From Trichomonas vaginalis G3 (Eukaryota; Parabasalia; Trichomonadida; Trichomonadidae): 64,000 nt of DNA. Below the pieces are notes generated by a model. The model was not told the origin of the DNA and made no database searches. It saw nothing but the letters and a program-made list of their open reading frames with translations. Below are positions 1-11,513 of this stretch, piece by piece; the first letter of the stretch is position 1; every line of letters starts with the position of its first letter. Position numbers and translations under genes: made by a program. The DNA lies in assembly GCF_026262505.1 (NCBI RefSeq), contig NW_026529174.1, positions 124,001 through 188,000 on the forward strand. Direction: 5' to 3'.

Positions 1-502
1 CATGAAACCTCATCATCTATGAAAAATTGAATCTTAACGTCTGAATCTTGAACATCACAAAGAATGGCGATAATGTGAATTAATGATTCATAAGGTAAAA
101 TAATTAAACCAGATTGGTCAATTAAATTTATTATTGAATCATAATTATTAATTATTATATCACGGTAAATTTTCACTAATTCAGAATTAATGTCTATTTT
201 ATATGGGTTCTCGATGTTTGATGAAAGAGGTTGGGGGTATGTTGGATAAGTGGGAATTTCAACGGGTTCTTTACCGGGTTCAGATAAAATGATTGGGTCT
301 CCATTCTCATGGTTTTCTTCATTCTCCTCATTCTTCGGTAAGTCACGAGTTAATAAATTTGTTGAGTTGCTGACCTTGTTAATTCAGGCTAACATTAACT
401 TTACATTTGAATAATTCGTGATTTATCATCATTTACGTTATAACCAACCGTAATCTCTGCTTTTGCGTTAGTGTTCTTTTGACTAGTGAAACGTCTTCTC
501 AT
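1..502 (-). pseudogene. CCG-motif Maverick protein, broken partial copy
   Basis: This is a fragment of the gene also found at 27747-28421. The start ATG (reverse strand) is at 500-502, after a TTATAAATG context. The N-terminus begins MRRRFTS and is followed by an acidic, Glu-rich linker. Several single-base indels against the other copy break the frame, and the gene runs off the window start just before the conserved Cys-Cys-Gly region. The type B element has a relative at 55809-56423, so the family belongs to the Maverick virion or packaging block, though its function is unknown. It lies downstream of the ATPase and the 299-aa gene. Confidence 0.7.
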
Positions 503-535
503 TTATAATCGAATAAAAAAAATATATTTAAACTT

Positions 536-1434
536 TTATTTTGCTGGAACTTTTGAATCTATTATTCCCTGTATTTGTTCATGAAGTTGATTTTTAGCTG
601 TTTCATCGAAATTAATAGACCGAATATATTCATTAATTGCATTCTTATAATCATCTGATTTCCAAATTTCTTTTATCTGATTCCTTAACTAAATCATAAG
701 TTAAACCTCGTTGCTGATATAATGGTTTCTTAATTAAATCTTTGAATGCTTGAGATAAAGCACCTGATGCAATTCTTGCTACTATAATTGGTTGGAATTG
801 CTGTTTAAGTTCATCTTTAACATTTGCGAAAACTGGATCGAATAAAGCAACTTTAAAGAATTTCTTAGCTGAAATTTCGGGTCTAATATTTGCATATTGA
901 CCATCAAACTGGTTAGAATATCGTGGTAATCCATCCGGTCCCTCTTCAATAGCATTTAATTCTTCATTGAAATAAGAATATGGATTATGACGGTATGAAT
1001 TAATTGGACCATTTTCACCTTCTCCAATGTATTGTTTAAAGCAGCTTTTCCATTTTCATCAAATTGCATAGGATAACGTTCATTATATGCTTTACGTTTA
1101 GGATAATCAGATATAGTTAATTTATAACCATTTATGACTTTAATATTACCTTGACCATCAGTAACGAAAACTTCATTTATACCATCAGGTTTTCCATTTG
1201 GACCCGTAATGTCTGCTTCGTGTGCTTCCCAATTTGGACCATGACGTTTGGCATATGCTTGAGCTTCTGGTAATGTTAAAACGTTTCTCATTTGTTTAAC
1301 ATCTTTTTGAAGACCAGCAACAATATGAACTAATTCTTTCATTCCATCAGGAACTTTCATAGTTCTATTATATGCACCCCTTTTGTTTGTCCCTTGTTTA
1401 ATGGAACCTGTAGAAGATTTGCTATTTCTGTCAT
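536..1434 (-). pseudogene. Conserved 299-aa Maverick protein, frameshifted copy
   Basis: This is a copy of the intact gene at 28454-29353. The reading frame is broken near 680 (altered KRKFEK region), near 1035 (one extra base) and near the start (around 1400). The longest open piece is 956-1360. The recognisable core contains [18 protein letters not shown], which resembles a stretch of the type B gene at 56449-56850. Function is unknown. Its constant place beside the packaging ATPase suggests a structural or assembly role. It is a pseudogene in this fragment. Confidence 0.75.
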
Positions 1435-1464
1435 GTTTAATTATAAATAAAAAATAAAAATTAA

Positions 1465-2279
1465 TTATAAAAAGTTAATAAATTTAACACTTCCTTTATT
1501 TAAATCAACTATTATTTTTCCATGTTCACCTAATTGCTGATATTGTGTGTAAAGTTCATTAATGCTCATTGGTAAATTCACTTGATAAAGCATAACGTTC
1601 AACTGTTGACGACTAAACCCACTGAAAATGAAAAGTGTTGATAGATTTGATTTAATGTTTGTGCTTAATGCTTTGAAGTATTGAACAGCCATAAAGAATG
1701 AACACTGAATGTGTCGACATTGAGTTAATAACTGATTAAAATATGATTTCTCATTTGTTATTAGTTTTGATTTCACTGCATCATCTAGAAAAATGAGTGA
1801 ATGCAAAAATTCTTTATCAAAATTTGAAATGGAAAGTGTTTCAAATAATTCATCCCGTTGTTTATCAATAATTTTATCCTCTAATCCTTGCTTCTTGATT
1901 GTATTTATATAAAAAAATAATCTTCTGCTTCTTCTTGTGATAAATAAATAATTGGAATTTTGATTAAATGCTTTAAAGATTCAAATGTATCATCTGAAGG
2001 TGAACCTGAACGGTTAATATAAATTAACACATGTGAATGGGGGGAAGTGTTAGCAATAATGATAATTTGTTTTAATATCGTTAATGTTTTACCTTTATTT
2101 TGTTTACCAATTGCTGCAGTGATTGAATTTAAGTAACATTCAGAATATGGAATTTTCATTAATTTTTCCTTAGATAGAGCATTTCTATTATCACTCAATG
2201 CTTCATTAATCATATCATCTACGTATGTATTATATACTCCCGCTAATTCTTCATAAGGGGTGGATGAATTTAAATCCAT
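1465..2279 (-). pseudogene. FtsK/A32-like packaging ATPase, broken copy
   Basis: This matches the intact ATPase at 29394-30221. The Walker A segment (GKQNKGKT) lies in the piece 1905-2279. The Walker B-like LIFLDDA lies in the piece 1465-1806. About 24 bases are missing near 1905 relative to the intact gene, and this shifts the frame. A one-base difference at the 3-prime end also changes the last residues. In Mavericks this ATPase is thought to pump DNA into the capsid. It lies between the capsid gene upstream and the 299-aa gene downstream, as in the intact copy. Confidence 0.85.
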
Positions 2280-2303
2280 TTAATCAAAAATAAATTTATA
2301 ATT

Positions 2304-3942
2304 TTAAACATTTCTATTCATCAATATTTCATCATATGAACTTCTATACTGCGGTGGTGTACCTGTTGGATGATATTTCAAACCTTCGTCCGGTGTCCAT
2401 GTCCAATATGTAGTCCTAGTAAACCAAACCTGAGGAGGATTTGTCACCTTTGAACAGTAAGTGTCATTTTCACCCTGAACGATTGGATAAGCTTTCACTT
2501 GTACTGTAACTTGTGAGTTGAAAGTTTCTAATCCATCAAAGAATATACCCGCTCCATCACGTTGAACTGGAATAGTGCATAAGAATGAAGTTTGGTCTTT
2601 CCATGTTCTAGCTAATGGCTTGCCATTATCATCATTCAGTGGTCTAGTTAATGAGTCTCGTATTCTTCCGTGCATTCATTCACTCCATCTAAATCAGAAG
2701 CTTGAAGCATACGTGTAAAGAATATGTCACCCACTGTGGTCATCGCTTGATCGGGGAAGTTTCTGGAATCTATAGTGACCTGAAGACCTCGAAGCATTGG
2801 ATTTTCTAAAACCGTTCTTTGCATTGCATTCTTCGGAAATGTTAACACAACATCTGTAACATTATGAAGAGCGTATGAGAAATCTGAGCTAATACCTTCA
2901 GGAGTGATGCAACCTCCATTTAGTGAACGAACGTCAATATGTTGAGCTGGAATCATGAATGGATCTTCCTTACTAAATAAACGTGGTATTGCTTTAACTG
3001 ATTCTTCAATTAAACCGTATCCTGGTGTAATGCATTTATCCTCTAAAACTTCCATCTTTGTGCATGAAATAATAACGTCTTCAACTGTTGCGTCAGCAGA
3101 TGTAGCGGCTAAGCTTGTAATTAATTTGGTAGGAAGTCCGATTTGTTGGAATTTGCGATCATATTTATAAACATGATTCATAATCTTTTCATAATTTTCA
3201 TCAGTTATCTTTTCATAAACGTAATTTTGTAAATCAGCAACTCTTAACGGTCAACCTGACAAAATACTAAAGTATCCCTGAAAACATAATATTTAAGAAT
3301 GATATCACCAAATGATTTAGGATAATCATCGAACGCCTGAAATGCTAACAAATCATTTACCGGAATAATCATATCAAAAGTGACATCAACTTCTTCATTT
3401 GCTTTCTTGAAAACTTCTGAAGGGTCAATATATTTACCACATACTGAGTTATCATATTTTTGAACATTATTATATAACGAATGAACAAACTTTTTAACTT
3501 TCCTTTCTGATTTTGGTTTATATGTTGCAAATGCGAAAGATTCACAGGCGCAATCCATCTGAAGATAACCGGCATCACCTCTTTCGGTTTCTACTTCTAA
3601 TTGTTTAAAGCTTTGATTTGATGATTTGTAACCAACGAATAAACGCATGCATTTAAAAGCGGCATCACATGTGAAAGCTTTATTTGAAACTAGAGTTACT
3701 TTAACTTTGCGTTTAATATATGTGTCACCTAATTGGTTCACATCATGAGCTGGATTTGTAATTCTTAAATGAGTTTGTTTATCATCAAAATATGGAGCAT
3801 CAGAGTCATAGCATGAACTTTCAAGTTCTCTATAATATCTTCTACCGTCATTCTTTGCGAATATTTCATTTATCTTTTCGAATGAATGAAACACATTTCC
3901 ATTAATCGGTTTAGTGTTTGGCACCAAATAGTTAGTCGTCAT
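2304..3942 (-). pseudogene. Major capsid protein (double-jelly-roll type), frameshifted copy
   Basis: This is a copy of the intact 546-aa gene at 30246-31886, with almost the same sequence. It is split into three open pieces (3244-3942, 2648-3181, 2304-2675). One G is missing in the run near 3249 and one C is missing near 2658. The piece at 3244-3942 contains the hydrophobic strand pattern around PVNDLLAFQAF that marks the first jelly roll. The start follows a TAATAAATG-type context at 3942. The rest of the protein is conserved, so the breaks are young. Confidence 0.85.
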
Positions 3943-4011
3943 TTATTAATAAATAAAAAATCAAAATTAAAAGATGAAAATGAATTTTTAATTTTAATGA
4001 AATAATCAACT

Positions 4012-4227
4012 ATGGCTGCAGGTATATTTAAGAAACTGTGGGATAGAGTAAAAAGAGGGGCGAGTAAAGTTTGGGAAACATTGAAGAAGGGAGCAAATTG
4101 GATATTTAAGAATAAAGAAGCAATTAGTGACGTTGCTGAATCAATTACACCAAAAGCTGCCCCAATAAGAGAAATTTTAAATAAAGGAGAAAAAGTTTAT
4201 CAAAGACTACAACCGATACTAAGATAA
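4012..4227 (+). CDS. Small basic amphipathic protein (71 aa), minor virion candidate
   Basis: The 71-aa product begins MAAGIFKKLWDRVKRG and is rich in Lys, Trp and Ala, giving an amphipathic helix at the N-terminus. The convergent neighbour at 4257-4493 starts with a very similar MAAGFFKKLWD, so the two look like paralogues arranged tail to tail. In Mavericks and related viruses, small basic amphipathic proteins beside the capsid gene are often minor virion or membrane-active proteins; that role is inference here. This copy is intact, while the counterpart at 31956-32170 has lost one base. Confidence 0.7.
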   Translation: MAAGIFKKLWDRVKRGASKVWETLKKGANWIFKNKEAISDVAESITPKAAPIREILNKGEKVYQRLQPILR

Positions 4228-4256
4228 AAATAATTTTAAAATAATTTATTTTTCCA

Positions 4257-4493
4257 CTATCTACCTCCTATTTTATTAAGTATTCCTTCAGCAATTCCAC
4301 CAACTACGTTACCTGCTTGTGCTCCCATCGCCGGATTACCTGCTTTAGTACCTAATACTCCACCTATGATAGTTCCTGCCGTTTTCGCTACTGGTGCCAA
4401 AAAGTTTGCAACCGGTTTAATAATCTTTTTATAAACCCAACCCGCAGCTTTCTTAATTCCATCCCATAATTTTTTAAAGAATCCTGCCGCCAT
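4257..4493 (-). CDS. Small glycine-rich amphipathic protein (78 aa)
   Basis: This encodes 78 residues. A basic amphipathic N-terminus (MAAGFFKKLWDGIKKAAGW) is followed by a Gly/Ala-rich hydrophobic stretch (around GTIIGGVLGTKAGNP). That composition suits a membrane-interacting minor capsid protein. The copy at 32200-32436 is intact and differs by a few residues. It converges on the related gene at 4012-4227. The shared first ten or so residues suggest a duplication within type A. Role inferred from composition and position only. Confidence 0.7.
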   Translation of the reverse strand: MAAGFFKKLWDGIKKAAGWVYKKIIKPVANFLAPVAKTAGTIIGGVLGTKAGNPAMGAQAGNVVGGIAEGILNKIGGR

Positions 4494-4559
4494 TTCTGAT
4501 TTAATATTAATTAAAAAATATATTTCATCACTTATATTCTAATTTTTATTTAATGATAA

Positions 4560-4928
4560 ATGAAACCGATTTTAAAAATAAATGAAACAGAGGAGGAAGA
4601 AATAAATGAAAGTGAAAATGTTCAACAAAAAATAAACGTTGTTAAACCAATTACTGAAATAAAAATTTTTTCATCTGTTGAAGAATTTAATGACTATTAT
4701 GCTAATAATAAAAAATTATTTGAAGAATTGACAACATGTAAATTGAATAAAATGTTTAAAGTTGATGAATTCAAAATTTCAAAAATAAAGGGGGTGGTTA
4801 GTTTGAAATCTATTCCCCAATCAAGAATCACCTCATTAATGAAAATTTATGATTTAACAAAAAGAATAGAAGAGATTGAAGAAAGAATGAATCAAATAAT
4901 TGATTTCATAAATTCAAATAATCATTAG
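4560..4928 (+). CDS. Acidic N-terminus/coiled-coil C-terminus protein (122 aa)
   Basis: The product has 122 residues. The start is Glu-rich, the middle basic, and the C-terminal helix (TKRIEEIEERMNQII) looks coiled-coil. It is nearly identical to 32503-32871. The start is preceded by a TGATAAATG context. A loose resemblance in layout (basic middle followed by a coiled coil) is seen in type B 38207-38443 and type C 61306-61890. No enzyme motif is visible. It may be a scaffold-like or virion-associated protein, but this is only a guess. This fragment of the element ends shortly downstream. Confidence 0.6.
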   Translation: MKPILKINETEEEEINESENVQQKINVVKPITEIKIFSSVEEFNDYYANNKKLFEELTTCKLNKMFKVDEFKISKIKGVVSLKSIPQSRITSLMKIYDLTKRIEEIEERMNQIIDFINSNNH

Positions 4929-5047
4929 TTTCTTAAAGTTCTATGTTGAACTCAATCTTCATTTGTTTAAGTTTATTTTTAAAAATTTTATTTCATTATT
5001 TCATTATTTTTTTATTTTTTATTTCATTATGTATGGGTTGAGTGTAA

Positions 5048-5552
5048 ATGTCTTACAATTTTGAAAATTTTTTAAATCTTGATTTATTCAAAAACGTAAG
5101 AATAAAAACCGTAAGAATCATACATTTTTTACTTCATATGTTAAAAAAAATGATACAAAATCGTTCAATATCATATGAATTCTTACGTTTACAAAAAAGT
5201 CACACAACCCGTCATATCCACTACTTAAAATTTACATTTATTTATGAAATGTTTCGCAACCATAATTACTCTTCTGGTATGGAAATTGAAAAATCTTCAC
5301 ATCCAATAAAACACAGCTTTCAATTACAGTCAATAAAATTTTTCAAAGAAAATTATTTTTCAAAAAATAATGACAAAATGACATTAGTTTCAAATTACGC
5401 ATGATATTTCTGCTGACAATAAAGTTCTCAATTTAGTTCTCAAATTTTTCAATGCATGGGACTTTGGCGAAAATCAAATTATGTTGGAGAAAGGCCATTA
5501 TTTAAAATTATCCATTATTTATATCGACATTGAAATAAAATTATATTAAATC
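5048..5552 (+). pseudogene. Unrecognised decayed gene
   Basis: A 118-codon open frame (5048-5404) starts at an ATG after a TGTAAATG context and is rich in Lys, Phe and Ile. Coding-like sequence continues in another frame to about 5550, with residues such as SADNKVLNLVLKFFNAWDF, so a frame break near 5400 is likely. I do not recognise the family; the second part faintly resembles degenerate repeat proteins of trichomonads. It follows the broken end of the Maverick fragment, so it may be host sequence or a fusion at the junction. Confidence 0.35.
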
Positions 5553-5560
5553 ATTTCTTT
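5551..5560 (+). promoter_or_regulatory. Trichomonas-type initiator (TCATTTCTTT)
   Basis: TCATTTCTTT lies 12 bases before the ATG at 5563. Trichomonas vaginalis genes commonly start transcription at a TCA-Y-W-type initiator within about 20 bases of the start codon, which fits. It supports a host origin for the following gene. Most Maverick genes here have a different T-rich/TAAATG context. Confidence 0.6.
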
Positions 5561-5562
5561 TC

Positions 5563-6725
5563 ATGATCAAATACTTGAACTATTCATTGAGCACCAATAA
5601 AATGATAGTAGCAAAGGACAAGAGTATTGAAGCAATGCGCCAAACAGTGAGAGCATTCGAAAAGTTTATCGAGAAACTTGAAAATGGTCAAAATAAAGTC
5701 AATAAAGAGAAAAACCAACTCTTAGGAATACTTAATCAGTGTGATATTACCCCTTCTTTGGATGAAGGCATGAAATCATTTGTTCTCAATGATACAATTC
5801 AATACAAAAAATACATAAAATCTGCAAATTCATCAAAAAATCGTTTATTCCTAGTCTTGAAGACATAATTGAAAACTATGAATCTTCCTTTTCACAGTCA
5901 TACGACCGACTTTCTCAATTCATATCCAATTTTAACCTTTCTAAAGAAAACTTAGAAGCGAAAGAAGAACTTCATAAGGAATTAATCACAAGAATAGAGG
6001 ATACTTATCAGAGTACAAGAATGAAAAATTATTCTGAAGTGTTGAATCATGTTGTTTACGAATACAGGCCATTCGCCAACAAAATTAATGATTCAATCGA
6101 AGCATATAATGATGAGTTGAATGAACTCTATAAAGAATTTGATAATTTCTCCTATAAATTTGAAAAGTTAGATAAAAAACGCGCAATTCATTATAATTAC
6201 CTCTTACAAGATTTAGAAACATACATTAAAAATATTCAACGATCGGCCGAAGATGTAGTTAGCGAAAGATTCGTTACAATGAATCAAATTGATGCCAGAA
6301 ATGATATTTCTACGAGTTTCACATTTGATTCAATCGATGACTCAACAAAGATTCCAGAAATTATGCCGGAAATTACAGTTGACTTCGACATTCGTGATTA
6401 TTTAGAAAGTGACCAAATTTTAATCACAATGCAATCACAAGAATACGCAATTACAAAAGTAGAGATAAAATATGGTGGAAAAATACTTGCCTCTCCTAAT
6501 GAAAGGATTACAGTATTTAAATATAACAAAAAAGTATATTTGGTACATGATTCTAACAATCTACTTAAAATTCCATTAAAACCTAGTGATTTAATATTCA
6601 AACCCGAATACGTTAGATATATAGCTAAAGTTCAAGGATTTGAAAATTTTGATGAAAGGCAGGTTATTGTTGTTAACTCCGGAGATGTTTGCGAGTGTCT
6701 CGATGAGTTTGGAAATATCAAATAA
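5563..6725 (+). pseudogene. Host-like coiled-coil protein, one frameshift
   Basis: Two open pieces belong together: 5563-5868, and a second frame running from about 5835 to 6725. The change of frame falls near 5840. The product would be about 385 residues, mostly charged alpha helix in the first two thirds (for example LDKKRAIHYNYLLQDLETYI) with a beta-rich, compact C-terminal third. I recognise no named domain. The initiator-like TCATTTC before the ATG suggests a genuine trichomonad gene that has decayed, or a single sequencing or assembly error. Confidence 0.55.
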
Positions 6726-7325
6726 TATTTATATATTGCTTCTTTATAAAAAAAATTAATCAAAGGAGGGATGGAACTCAATGGAGAGATTGAGTTCCAA
6801 AGAGTGATGGATCTCAAAAGACTATGTAGAGAGTAAGACTGAGTAGAGAGTAACTAGCATTATAGACTCAGACTGAATCAACCATTTGAAACCATATGAT
6901 TATGAGCTTATGTATCAGTTAATCATAATGATTTCAGCTATATTTTCTGACAACCCAAAAAATCTTTATCTAATTTTGATGGATTTGCTTCATAAATATG
7001 CATTAATAGCTTATGACTGTTAGATCTAATAACTTAGATTCTCAAAATTCCTGGAAAAAGTCAAATAGTCTAGAGATAAGACAACCTAACTGACTATATA
7101 TTGCAATAAAAAGTGACAATTCTGAAATTATGGGACTTTTATATTTCCCCAAGGAAATGTCCTTGATACAGTCAAAAATCCAAACATGTCTGATAACGAC
7201 ATGCTACAGTAATTTAATTATCATGATATAATTAGATGATTGTTTAAAAATTAATTAAAAATTAAATGTTTAATTCTGGGGTTTATGTAAGATGTCAATT
7301 CCATACCATTGTGTATAACAATACT
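6726..7325. other. Intergenic AT-rich stretch with one perfect hairpin
   Basis: No coding sequence is convincing here. The one clear structure is an inverted repeat at 6773-6798: a 10-bp stem GGAACTCAAT / ATTGAGTTCC around a 6-base loop, 48 bases after the preceding gene. Direct GAGAGTAA-like repeats follow near 6830-6850. The rest looks like ordinary intergenic DNA. Confidence 0.5.
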
Positions 7326-8228
7326 TCATTTTTCCTTTACAGCATAACAATGATTAATGCATGCTTCATATTCTTCCATCAAAAGTTCGATTTCTTTTTC
7401 ATTTGTAAACATTAATGAATTTTCTGCCTCTGAAATAAATTCCTTCTGGATCCTTTCATCGATATTTAATATTTCATCATTAAATTCTGATGATGAAATC
7501 CGAAAATCCTGGACTAACTCATCATAAATATTATATAATTCTTCATCATACTCTTCTAATACTTTCAAATAGACATCCATATTAATAATATCTTGATTTT
7601 TGAGATATTGACGTAGAACAAAAACTATTAAGGTTGTTCCAACCTTAAACATAATTTTGGGGCAATGTTCGATTGTTGTAATGATCATTTCTGGAATTTC
7701 TTCATAAGTAAAGAAGACCATGATTTTTGAATCAAGCTCATAATTGTCTAATATTAGGATCCTGTATAGTAAATAAATACAACACTTTGAATTTGTCCAT
7801 TTTAATTCTTTTGTAATGAATTTTTTGATTATTTTTATAATAATGTAAATTGAATACTCAAATATATCTGAAGTTGAATTGATAAAGAAAGAAAGTGCAA
7901 ATTCAAAATCAATGCTGTTATAATTACATAAATTGTAAATAGCTGAAGAAAAATCATTAGAATCTATGGAATTTAATAATATATCTGGCGAGAACTTAAT
8001 TAAAAGGAGTAGAGTTTTACAACAATTATTGCAAAATAGATTGTTTGTAATTGAAGTCAAAATTTTTTTATTTTGAAAGTATGATAGAATTGAATTGAAA
8101 TTTTCTTTATCCCAATAAAATAAAAGAGCATTAAAAATGGAAAATATTTTATCCATAAAGGGATACTTTTGTATTTGAGTCGAAATGTTTTCAATGTATA
8201 AATTTATTAATTCTTCAATATATTGCTC

Positions 8229-8999
8229 GGGAACAGGACAAATTTGCCACACGGCACTTTTTTTTAAAAATTAATGGAACGGAGCGATACTCTGCTGCAG
8301 GAGCCCCAAGGCTCCCAATCATTACGAAAGGGAGCCTCAGGGCTCCTGAGAATCCATCAGCAGAGGCCTTTTCATTTGGCCTCTGCTGATCAAAGATTCG
8401 GCGAAGCCATTCTTCGTCTCAGGAGCCCCAAGGCTCCCAATCATTACGAAAGGGAGCCTCAGGGCTCCTGAGAATCCATCAGCAGAGGCCTTTTCATTTG
8501 GCCTCTGCTGATCAAAGATTCGGCGAAGCCATTCTTCGTCTCAGGAGCTCCAAGGCTCCCAATCATTACGAAAGGGAGCCTCAGGGCTCCTGAGAAACCT
8601 CTTTGAGAAGGTTTTCTTAAAGAAAACCTTCTCAAAGATGATTGTCAGCATTCACTCAAAATCTACCAAGAGTTTCAAAGTTTCAAATCTATCTGAAATG
8701 AAGCTTTGAATCTATTGTATATCTAATTGTAGAGGTACCTTTTCAAAATGTCTTCTATTGATTAAATTTAATCAGTAAAAGTCATTTTGAAAAGGTACAT
8801 CTCTATAATTGCTATTGAGCATTCACTCTTGGAACCTTGGAGCTCTTGTGTAGTGCATGAAAACTCCAAGATTCTAGCATAAAACATATATCATAGACAT
8901 AATTTCTTCAAATATAATTTAAGGTTATTTTTTAAAAAAATGAGAAAACGTAATTTAAGGTTATTGAAAAGTGACACTTGGCAAATTTGTCCCGCACTC
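8229..8999. mobile_element. Non-autonomous Mutator-like element made of hairpins (771 bp)
   Basis: The ends are imperfect inverted repeats sharing GGACAAATTTGCCA (near 8235 and 8990). The element is flanked by the 9-bp direct repeat atattgctc at 8220-8228 and 9000-9008; 9-bp duplications are typical of Mutator-like elements. It has no transposase gene. Inside are three 122-bp repeat units and several perfect stems: 8356-8368/8378-8390 (13 bp), 8601-8618/8620-8637 (18 bp with a one-base loop) and 8735-8750/8783-8798 (16 bp). It interrupts the host-like gene 7326-9464. Confidence 0.7.
8299..8600. repeat. 122-bp hairpin repeat, about 2.5 units
   Basis: Units begin at 8299, 8421 and 8543. Each has two mini-hairpins, GGAGCC-CCAA-GGCTCC and GGAGCC-TCAG-GGCTCC, which can also pair with each other across an AATCATTACGAAA spacer. 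In the first two units a longer stem, ATCAGCAGAGGCC / GGCCTCTGCTGAT, follows. Diverged units with the same spacing of about 122 bp occur at 17433-17730 inside another element. Confidence 0.8.
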
Positions 9000-9539
9000 A
9001 TATTGCTCCTCAATTTTGTGATCAACTTTGATTTTATTAGAAATCAATATAAATAAAAAATCATAGAGCCACTCACGATCCGCAATTATAATATAATCCA
9101 ACAAATGCTGGATTATAATATCAAAATTATCAATAATGTAATGAATTGATATTTTATCTTTAACAGATAATGCATAAATAAGAAGTAACCAAGAGTTGTA
9201 GAATTTGTCTTTTAATCCACTAAAGTTTTTATCAATTTCACTTTCAATTAAAACATCCGGAACATTATAATATTGATTTGAATGTTCTATGTATGGCGAT
9301 ATGTGATTTAAAATATCAGTATCTGATGTTATTTGAATTGATTGAAAAATGTATTGTAACATTTGTGAAAAATCAGTATAATCGAATTTTGCCATGGAAG
9401 AATTTAGCATATTTAAATCTTTGGGACATTGATCTAAAGGTAATGACTTATAATCATCTTCCATTCAAGTCTAAAGCAAAAAAAGGAAAAACGGTCCGGC
9501 CAAATAAAGATTTAAGTTAAAAAAAGATATTAATATATA

Positions 9540-10838
9540 GGGTGTCCAAAGGTGTGTTTAGCACAAACCTGAATACTGCGAATAGAAATAAACAAGTTAC
9601 ATATATATAAAGTTTATTTAAATATAATCACCATTGGATTCAATCACGCGTTCGCAGCGATCGATCCAGGCTTGAAAGACACGCTTTAAATCATCATGAG
9701 AAAATTGCTCAAATTGCTCTCTTACAAAATTTTCAAGATCATCTGGACTCGCGAATTCGCGTCCTTCAGCTCTCTTTTTTAGCGTGCCGAATAAATAAAA
9801 GTCAGAGGGTGCAATATCAGGTGAATAAATTGGGTTTGGAACAACTTTGACATTGTTTTCCACCAAGTAATTCATTACCTTATGACTTTTGTGAACTCTT
9901 GAATTATCAAAATGAATTGCAAACTTTTGTTTTTGTTGTTTGGATTTCTCAAACTCATCAGAATTGATAATTTGAGTAAGAACATTGTCAATTAGATACT
10001 GAGCATTCATCGTATTAGGTTTTTGAAGAATATCAATTGCGATGATGCCATTCACGCCCCAAAAAACCGACAGCATCATCATTGGTGTGTCAATTTTTTT
10101 CTTCGGGAATGTTTGCGGATTTTCATCCTTCGGGATCCACATGATTTTGGCTTCTGTTGCATATTGAAACCAAGACTCGTCCCCTGTTACTAAAAAGCGA
10201 AACTTCTTGGATTGATACGCACCCAATATAGAGAGGCGCTTTTTCGAAGATTGGACTCTAGATTTTTTTTGAACTGAATTAAGGTTGTGCGGAACCCAAC
10301 GTGTATACGCTAGTTTGTAGTTCAAATAATTGTGCAGATAATAACTGACTGTTGTACGTGGTATCTTTGTCATCTCCTCTATCCTTCTGAGTGATGCTCT
10401 TGGGTCTTCATCTAGCACTTGAAGAATTGCTTTGATTTTTCTTTGATCCGGCGATTTTTTGTCAATTTTTATGATGGGCGCCTTTTTGTTCATGAAGTGA
10501 TACATCCTAACATGATACGTTACAGTGGAATAGCTAGGAGCATCCATACCGAAGCATTTTACCAATGTCTCGTAGATTTTTTACAGTCTTTGCATTTTTT
10601 TGCAAGAGCGAGGATGTTTTCTTTATGATTCATTAAAAAAATGAAAAAAATCCCGCCAAAATTTCCCGCGAAACCGCCTCTTGTCTCAAAATTCATTTTA
10701 TATCCCGGCATGGCGCCAAAATACAACATACTCATCATATACATATATTCATATTTTTTATTATATATTTATAATCAGCATATATCTCCTTTAATAGTCT
10801 CATATAGAGCGCTGTGCTAAACGCACCTTTGGACACCC
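9540..10838 (-). mobile_element. Mariner element (Tvmar1-like)
   Basis: The terminal inverted repeats begin GGGTGTCCAAAGGTG at 9540 and end with the complement at 10838. TA dinucleotides flank both ends (9538-9539 and 10839-10840), the duplication used by mariner. The length is 1299 bp, close to what I recall for Tvmar1 of Trichomonas vaginalis. It contains one transposase gene on the reverse strand. Insertion is 73 bp upstream of the host-like gene at 7326-9464. Confidence 0.9.
9618..10633 (-). pseudogene. Mariner transposase, N-terminal frameshift
   Basis: The main frame (9618-10565) has a paired helix-turn-helix region (residues about 30-80) and the mariner catalytic triad: Asp in VTGDESWF, Asp in IHFDNSR and Asp in PSDFYLFG, spaced as the DD34D class. 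No ATG opens this frame, and a stop lies just upstream. The likely true start (ATG at 10633, MNHKENILALAKK) is in a different frame, so an indel near 10570-10580 breaks the N-terminus. Such transposases cut and paste DNA at TA sites in the nucleus. This copy is probably inactive. Confidence 0.85.
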
Positions 10839-10876
10839 TATATATTAAGGTCATAATTTTAGTATATTTATAATAA

Positions 10877-11245
10877 ATATAAGTTGTTTTGGTAAACTTG
10901 CACTTAGAGATCAGCATCGAAACAAAAAGTGCAAGATTTTTACGAAAAGAGCTTACAGGTGTAATAAATATAAGATAGGATTACACACGTAAGCTCTTTT
11001 CGTAAACTTGCACTTAGAGATCAGCATCGAAACAAAAAGTGCAAGATTTTTACGAAAAGAGCTTACAGGTGTAATAAATATAAGATAGGATTACACACGT
11101 AAGCTCTTTTCGTAAACTTGCACTTAGAGATCAGCATCGAAACAAAAAGTGCAAGATTTTTACGAAAAGAGCTTACAGGTGTAATAAATATAAGATAGGA
11201 TTACACACGTAAGCTCTTTTCGTAAACTTGCACTTAGAGATCAGC
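10877..11245. repeat. 110-bp hairpin satellite, left part
   Basis: There are about three tandem units of 110 bp (phase points at 10991, 11101 and 11211). Each can fold into one hairpin: arms AAGCTCTTTTCGTAAA...CTTGCAC and GTGCAAG...TTTACGAAAAGAGCTT around a short loop. The array continues at 37230-37454, so the outer Maverick was inserted into it. The right-hand units differ by one base (acagttgt for acaggtgt). No gene is present. Confidence 0.85.
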
Positions 11246-11513
11246 AGTAGTAGGATATGAAGGGTTTAGTGACTTTTTTTGTTACGTCTATATATAGATG
11301 AAGGTATATTTTCACATCTTCTATATATAGATGATATAAAAATTTTTTCTTACGCTTTTAGTAGTATATGTGGAAGGGTTGTGAGACTTTTTTTGTTACA
11401 TCTATATATAGACGATGCATTAAAATATATTTATTTATAAACCATTAAAAAAAATTAACATTAATTTTAAAATAATTTATTTTTTTATCTTTTATAAAAG
11501 AAGCTATATATAG

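Larger units (their letters stand above)
1..5040 (-). mobile_element. Truncated type A Maverick (Polinton), capsid-gene block only
   Basis: This stretch is nearly identical in sequence and gene order to 27914-32890 of the inner Maverick. It holds the CCG protein, the 299-aa protein, the ATPase, the major capsid protein and three small genes. It is cut by the window start on the left. On the right it ends near 5040, just after the gene at 4560-4928, in T-rich sequence resembling that near 36330-36370. No terminal repeat is seen. Most genes carry single-base indels absent from the other copy, so it is a decayed fragment. The orientation matches the inner element. Confidence 0.85.
7326..9464 (-). 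pseudogene. Host-like helical protein gene split by a transposon
   Basis: The N-terminal part lies at 9009-9464 (MEDDYKSLPLDQC onward) and the C-terminal part at 7326-8228. They are separated by the element at 8229-8999. Both sides of the insertion read Glu-Gln-Tyr in the same frame through the 9-bp duplication, so this was one gene. The product is Leu/Ile/Asn-rich with many short helical pairs, which suggests an ARM/HEAT-like all-helical fold. I do not recognise a named family. Apart from the insertion the frame looks open, so the break seems recent. Confidence 0.65.

Noticed and set aside
8274-8471. A 65-codon open frame on the plus strand
   Set aside because: It is a translation of the 122-bp hairpin repeat; it has no coding character outside the repeat and lies inside a transposon.
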